A program made the position numbers and the translations under genes. The notes under the pieces are model-generated. The model saw only the letters and a list, made by a program, of their open reading frames with translations, was not told the DNA's origin and did not search any database. This document shows, in pieces, positions 59,660 to 64,000 of a stretch of DNA of 64,000 bases. Source of the DNA: JACKHA01 sp041401985. Lineage in GTDB: Bacteria > Planctomycetota > Phycisphaerae > Phycisphaerales > UBA1924. The DNA is taken from NCBI GenBank assembly GCA_041401985.1, contig JAWKTE010000005.1, forward strand, positions 124,001 through 188,000. The letters are read 5' to 3'. Each line of letters begins with the position of its first letter. Positions within the stretch are counted from its first letter, which is position 1.

Positions 59660-62473
59660 ATGCCGCCCCCCGCCAGCGCTCGCACCCGCCGGACCCGTGC
59701 GCTGGTCAAGGCCGAGGACCGCGTCGCGCGCACGGTCATCACGCTGGGCGGGATCAGCGTGGTCGTCGCGGTGCTGGGGATCTGCGTCTACCTGCTGCTG
59801 ACGGTGCTGCCGCTCTTTGAGGGGGGCTCGGCCTCGCCACGCCCCGACGCGCCGATCGACAGCGGCATCGGGTCGCCGCTGGCGATCGTCATGGACGAGG
59901 ACGCCGCCGCCGCCACCGTCCTGACCGCCGACGGGACGCTCCGCACCATCCGCCTGGCCGACGGCTCGCTCATCGACGAGCGCCCGCTGCTCGAGTCCGG
60001 CGGGCCGCCGACCGCGATGCAGCCCCCGGATCCTTCGGCCACGATCCTGGCCGCGGGCGCGGACAGATCGCTGACCCTCGCGACCCTCGACTTCGCCAGC
60101 ACGCTGCTGAGCGTCGGGAGCGCCCCGCCCGCGACCGGCGTCGTTGGCGCCCGGATCGAGGACGCGCGAGCCGTGCTCGACCCGACCCGCACGACCGGCG
60201 GGCTGGTCCGCGCCACGGGCGCCGGCGAGCATCGCCTGATCGTCCCGATCGTCCGTCGGGCACAGATCCCGGCGCTCGACGGGATGCCCGGCACCCCAAC
60301 GCGCCTGGCGACCGCGGAGTCCCGTTCCGGCGACCGCTACCTGGTCGCGCTTGACGCCCAGGGGCAGGGCATCTTCGCCTCCTCCCGCACGATCACGCCG
60401 CTCGGCGAGGCCCCGCGCACGCAGTGGACTTCCATCCCGCTCCCCCCGCTCGACGCCGTCCCCGACTGGCTGTTCGTCACGGCCGACGCCCAGGCGATCC
60501 TGCTTGTTCACCGCGACGGTCGCTTCGTCCGCCTCGCCCCCGCGGGCTCGTCGGTCGCCATCGCCGAATCCGGTCGCCTCGTCCCAGAGGGCACGTCGAT
60601 CACCGCCGCCACGATGCTGCTGGGCGGGCTCTCGGTCGTGGTCGGGGACGACGCCGGCGCGGTGCACGCGTTCTTCACCGCGCCCGACCCCGACGCGGGC
60701 ACGACAGACGCGTTCCGCCTCATCGAGGGCCACAACTTCCGTGTCTCCGATGCGCCGATCACCGCGCTGGCGCCCGCCTCGCGCGACCGGCTCATCCTGG
60801 CCGCCGACGCCAACGGGCGTGCCACGCTCGTCCACATGACCAGCCAGAAGGTCGTGGCGACGCTGGCCGCACGCCTGGACAACCTCGCGGCCCTTCGCCC
60901 GTCGCCCCGGGCCGACGCGATCGCTCTGGCCGACGCCGCGGGGAGGATCGACCTGTGGTCCGTGACGCTGGGCCACCCGAAGGCCTCGATGCACGCGCTG
61001 TTCGGCCGCCCGGTCTACGAGGGCCAGCGCGAGGGCGAGTATGTCTACCAGTCGTCGGCGGGCAGCGACCGGGCCGAACTCAAGATGTCGCTCGTCCCGC
61101 TGCTGTTCGGCACGCTCAAGGCGACGATCTTCGCCACGATCTTCGCGGTGCCGCTGGCCGTGCTGGCCGCGGTGTACACGAGCGAGTTCGTCAGCCCGCG
61201 GTCCCGGCGCTTCATCAAGCCGACGATCGAACTGATGGCCTCGCTGCCGTCGGTCGTGCTCGGATTCGTCGCGGCGATCGTCGTCGCGCCGCTGCTCGCG
61301 TCGATCCTGCCGCAGGCTCTGACCTGCATGGTCGTCGTGCCGATCGTGGTGTTGCTGGGGGCCCAGGTGTGGCAACTCGCCCCGCCGCGCGTCGCGACCC
61401 GTGTCCGGGGGATGGGGCAGGTCGGCCTGGTGGCGATCGCCGCCGGCATCGGCGTGCTGGCGGGCGCGGCCCTGACGCCGGCGTTCCAGGCCGCGCTGTT
61501 CAGCCCGAGCCGGGCCGAGGCCCTGGCCCGGGCCGGCTCCGTCGAAACGGTCGCCGCCGAAGATCGTCCGACATGGATCGGCGATCGGCGATCGCTGTCG
61601 CCGCCGGAGACCCGGCGTCTGCGCGACCAGGGCCTGTACTTCCGCTCGGGCAATGTCGTGCGCCCCGTCGAGCCGCCGGCCGAGCGTGCCGCCGACGTGC
61701 AGGCGATCATCGAACGCAACGGGTTGGACCGCCCGGACCTGCGGGCGTGGCTCAACGGCACCTACGGCGGGCCGGTCCCCGGATGGCTGGGCGTGCTGTT
61801 TCCGCCGGCGATGATCATCGCGTGGATCGTGGCCCACTGGCTGACCGCGACGCCGTTCCGGTCGCTCGGCTCGAACCGCGCCGTGGCCATCGCCGGGCTG
61901 CTCCGGTTCGGGGCGATCCTGCTCGGTGCGGCCCTGCTCGACGCCGCCGCTTCGTTCGGTCTGGCGGCCGCCGGCCTCGACCCCCGCGACTCGATTCTCG
62001 GGCCGTTCAGCGTCCGCAACTCGACGGTCGTCGGCATCATCATGGGCTTCGCCATCATCCCGATCATCTACACCATCGCCGAGGACGCGATGCGCGGCGT
62101 GCCGGAGGGGCTGCGTCTGGCCTCGCTCGGCGCGGGCGCGACGCCCTGGCAGACCGCGGTCCGCGTCGTGCTGCCCGTGGCCGCCTCCGGCATCTTCTCC
62201 GCGTGCATGATCGGGCTGGGGCGGGCCGTCGGCGAGACCATGATCGTGCTGATGGCCACCGGGAACTCGCCGGAAATGAACTGGAACATGTTCTCCGGCT
62301 TTCGCACGCTGGCGGCCAACATCGCCGTGGAACTCCCCGAGTCGGACAAGGGCTCGACCCACTACCGCGTGCTGTTCCTGTGCGGCCTGCTGCTGTTCGC
62401 CCTGACGTTCCTCATCAACACCACCGCCGAGATCGTCCGCCAGCACGTCCGCCGGCGCAACGCCTCGCTGTAG
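59660..62473 (+). CDS. pstC: phosphate ABC transporter permease PstC, large form
   Basis: The 937-residue product is a membrane subunit of the phosphate importer. One membrane segment near residues 28-52 (GGISVVVAVLGICVYLLLTV) is followed by a periplasmic domain of about 410 residues with propeller-like strand repeats (such as LLVHRDGRFVRLAPAGSSVA and SVVVGDDAGAVHAFFTAPDP). The permease core begins near residue 480 (SLVPLLFGTLKATIFATIFA). It includes the conserved loop GLRLASLGAGATPWQTAVRV and GLGRAVGETMIVLMATGNSP. A second insertion of about 150 residues interrupts the core. Large PstC forms (over 650 residues) are known in Vibrio and Pseudomonas, so the design is not unique, but 937 is long. 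It is 56 nt after pstS and 18-48 nt before pstA. Confidence 0.93.
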   Translation: MPPPASARTRRTRALVKAEDRVARTVITLGGISVVVAVLGICVYLLLTVLPLFEGGSASPRPDAPIDSGIGSPLAIVMDEDAAAATVLTADGTLRTIRLADGSLIDERPLLESGGPPTAMQPPDPSATILAAGADRSLTLATLDFASTLLSVGSAPPATGVVGARIEDARAVLDPTRTTGGLVRATGAGEHRLIVPIVRRAQIPALDGMPGTPTRLATAESRSGDRYLVALDAQGQGIFASSRTITPLGEAPRTQWTSIPLPPLDAVPDWLFVTADAQAILLVHRDGRFVRLAPAGSSVAIAESGRLVPEGTSITAATMLLGGLSVVVGDDAGAVHAFFTAPDPDAGTTDAFRLIEGHNFRVSDAPITALAPASRDRLILAADANGRATLVHMTSQKVVATLAARLDNLAALRPSPRADAIALADAAGRIDLWSVTLGHPKASMHALFGRPVYEGQREGEYVYQSSAGSDRAELKMSLVPLLFGTLKATIFATIFAVPLAVLAAVYTSEFVSPRSRRFIKPTIELMASLPSVVLGFVAAIVVAPLLASILPQALTCMVVVPIVVLLGAQVWQLAPPRVATRVRGMGQVGLVAIAAGIGVLAGAALTPAFQAALFSPSRAEALARAGSVETVAAEDRPTWIGDRRSLSPPETRRLRDQGLYFRSGNVVRPVEPPAERAADVQAIIERNGLDRPDLRAWLNGTYGGPVPGWLGVLFPPAMIIAWIVAHWLTATPFRSLGSNRAVAIAGLLRFGAILLGAALLDAAASFGLAAAGLDPRDSILGPFSVRNSTVVGIIMGFAIIPIIYTIAEDAMRGVPEGLRLASLGAGATPWQTAVRVVLPVAASGIFSACMIGLGRAVGETMIVLMATGNSPEMNWNMFSGFRTLAANIAVELPESDKGSTHYRVLFLCGLLLFALTFLINTTAEIVRQHVRRRNASL

Positions 62474-62521
62474 ACGCGACCGAACCACGCCGTGAGCCGA
62501 CCAGCCGACCATCCCGAGTCC

Positions 62522-64000
62522 ATGACCCCGCCGGTGGTGCGAACCACGGGCACGGTCGTGCGCGGGCGGGCCACGTCGCGTGCGGCCCGTGGCGACCCGG
62601 CCGTGTGGCTCATGTCGCTCTCGCTCATCGTGTGCGTCGCGATGATCGTGGTCCTGGTCGGCGTCATCGCGGTGCAGGGGTTCCGTACGTTCTGGCCCGC
62701 ACCGATCGATCTGGTCACGACGACAGCCGGCGAGTCGTTCCTGGGCGTGCCCATCGAGCAGGAGTCGTACACCCCGCTCGGGACCGAGCGTCGCCAGATC
62801 GAAGCGGCCCGCGAGGCCGGCACGCTCCCGCCCGGCTCGCTCGACGCCGCGGGCAACCCGGTCCGCCGGCACTACCGCGTCGGCAACCGCGACATCGGGC
62901 AGGATCCGTTCCGCTGGGTGCCGGTGCACACCATCGCCAGCGTCGAACGACCCGAGGGCGCGCTGTTCGTCGAGCGAGAGGAGTGGGGGCTGTGGCTCGG
63001 CACCCTTGAGGCGGTCGTGCTCGTCGACGACCTCGGCCCGGACGCCGAAGTGCTCGGAGAGCGGGCGGTGCAGACCCCGATCGGACCGGGCGTCGCGACC
63101 CGTGAACGCGGGCGCGACGCCGCCGGGCTGCCCACCGTGCTCGAACGGTCGCGCGTGCCGATCGGGTCGCTCACGACGCCGTTTGCCGACCTCCTGCACC
63201 AGGCCCACGATCGACACCACGCGATCGACGCGATCGTGAAGGGACGCCTGGGTTCGATCAACGCGGAACTGGACCGGTTGCGCCTGGACCTGCGGGCCCT
63301 CGAACTCGAGGCCGCGAGGCGTGCGGTCGCTCCGGCATCGACGCCGCTGCTGATGTGGCTGCCGGCGATCCTGCTTCTGGGAGGCCTGGTTGGTGCGGGC
63401 GTTGTGATCAGACGCCGCGCCGCGCCCGAGGCGCTGGGGCGCAAGCGGATTGCCTTGTGCTGCTGGGTCGCCGCGGCCCCGGTCCTGCTGTTCGTGCTGC
63501 TGGAGCACCCGTGGGCACGGAAGCCGATCACGCCGGAGCGTCTGACCGAGGCCAGGGCCGCGGCGGAGGAGCGACGCGCCGAACTGACGCACCAGTACCA
63601 GCAAGCCGACGCCGAGCGATTGGAACTCCAGAACGAGGACTCGCGCTGGCGTGCGGTTATCACCGAGCCGCGCACCGGGCGGTTCGCGCCGCGTTCGCTG
63701 ACCGAGCCGGGCGAGCCGCTCCCAATCTCGTCGATCGTGCGGATCGTTGCGCCCAACGACCTCTCACCGGGCGGCAAGGCTGGCGTGTATCTGGACCGCT
63801 GGATCGAGTACGTCTCGGCCGAGCCGCGGGCCGAGAACACCGAGGGCGGCGTCTACCCCGTCATTTTCGGCACTGTGTTCCTGACGCTGCTGCTCACGGC
63901 CATCGTCGTGCCGCTGGGCGTCATCGCCGCGATCTACATCCGCGAGTACGCCCGCCAGGGCATCGTCATCAGCATCATCCGCATCGCCATCAACAACCTG
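62522..64000 (+). CDS. pstA: phosphate ABC transporter permease PstA, large form, cut by window end
   Basis: The reading frame is open to the last base of the window, giving at least 493 residues. It begins with a membrane segment (LMSLSLIVCVAMIVVLVGVI) and a long periplasmic region containing a coiled coil (about residues 215-245, GRLGSINAELDRLRLDLRAL). Two further hydrophobic segments (LMWLPAILLLGGLVGAGVV and IALCCWVAAAPVLLFVLL) and a second charged helix follow. The typical PstA core starts near the end (GGVYPVIFGTVFLTLLLTAI, IAAIYIREYARQGIVISIIR). Ordinary PstA has about 280 residues, so this is the large form that pairs with large PstC. An in-frame GTG at 62492 would add ten residues; neither start has a strong ribosome binding site. 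Confidence 0.88.
   Translation, partial: MTPPVVRTTGTVVRGRATSRAARGDPAVWLMSLSLIVCVAMIVVLVGVIAVQGFRTFWPAPIDLVTTTAGESFLGVPIEQESYTPLGTERRQIEAAREAGTLPPGSLDAAGNPVRRHYRVGNRDIGQDPFRWVPVHTIASVERPEGALFVEREEWGLWLGTLEAVVLVDDLGPDAEVLGERAVQTPIGPGVATRERGRDAAGLPTVLERSRVPIGSLTTPFADLLHQAHDRHHAIDAIVKGRLGSINAELDRLRLDLRALELEAARRAVAPASTPLLMWLPAILLLGGLVGAGVVIRRRAAPEALGRKRIALCCWVAAAPVLLFVLLEHPWARKPITPERLTEARAAAEERRAELTHQYQQADAERLELQNEDSRWRAVITEPRTGRFAPRSLTEPGEPLPISSIVRIVAPNDLSPGGKAGVYLDRWIEYVSAEPRAENTEGGVYPVIFGTVFLTLLLTAIVVPLGVIAAIYIREYARQGIVISIIRIAINNL

Overview
The window looks like the chromosome of a planctomycete of the class Phycisphaerae. It is very GC-rich, carries the futalosine-pathway gene mqnA, small membrane proteins ending in a CxxC...CxxC ribbon, exported proteins with PEP-CTERM-like tails, and several exported proteins ending in a two-repeat dockerin-like module whose last residues are Gly-Cys. 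The taxonomic call is inference from these traits; no rRNA or tRNA was seen.

Layout. 0-6 kb: two small membrane proteins, then a stretch of decayed genes. A uvrC remnant on the minus strand and the 5' part of icd on the plus strand are both broken by many frameshifts, with two PEP-CTERM-like exported proteins and a short dockerin-like relic between them. 6-19 kb: mostly housekeeping genes (mqnA, rplM-rpsI, a Tat-exported amidase, a XerC-type recombinase, two lipoproteins including a TolB-like propeller, dxs, thiS). 7.2-8.3 kb and 19-25 kb: four exported proteins carrying near-identical 120-nt dockerin-like repeats. 25.5-28.3 kb: a protein of unknown function facing a 21-bp palindrome, and an LCAT-like lipase lipoprotein. 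28.6-35.7 kb: a probable metal-efflux region with a Cys-rich exported protein, an HlyD/MacA-type adaptor (one apparent frameshift), a MacB/LolD-type ATPase, two FtsX-type permeases, a lipoprotein, and a convergent HMA-MauE fusion protein.

36-58.4 kb is the most unusual region: a tightly coupled type II secretion operon (gspG, H, I, J, K, a PilM/GspL-like protein, a GspM-like protein fused to a GspC/PilP-like end) that finishes with one 14.1-kb secretin gene. That protein is 4705 residues long. It has a signal peptide, an N0-like domain, about 50 tandem secretin N-domain modules (I counted 50 by eye), a disordered linker inserted into module 25, and an ordinary secretin barrel at the C-terminus. 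Usual GspD proteins are about 650 residues with four N domains. A lipoprotein gene follows 31 nt later. The ATPase (gspE), platform protein (gspF) and prepilin peptidase are not in the window.

58.4-64 kb: a high-affinity phosphate uptake operon (pstS, large-form pstC with a propeller-like periplasmic domain, and pstA, cut by the window end), with a possible 11-bp-spaced Pho box in front.
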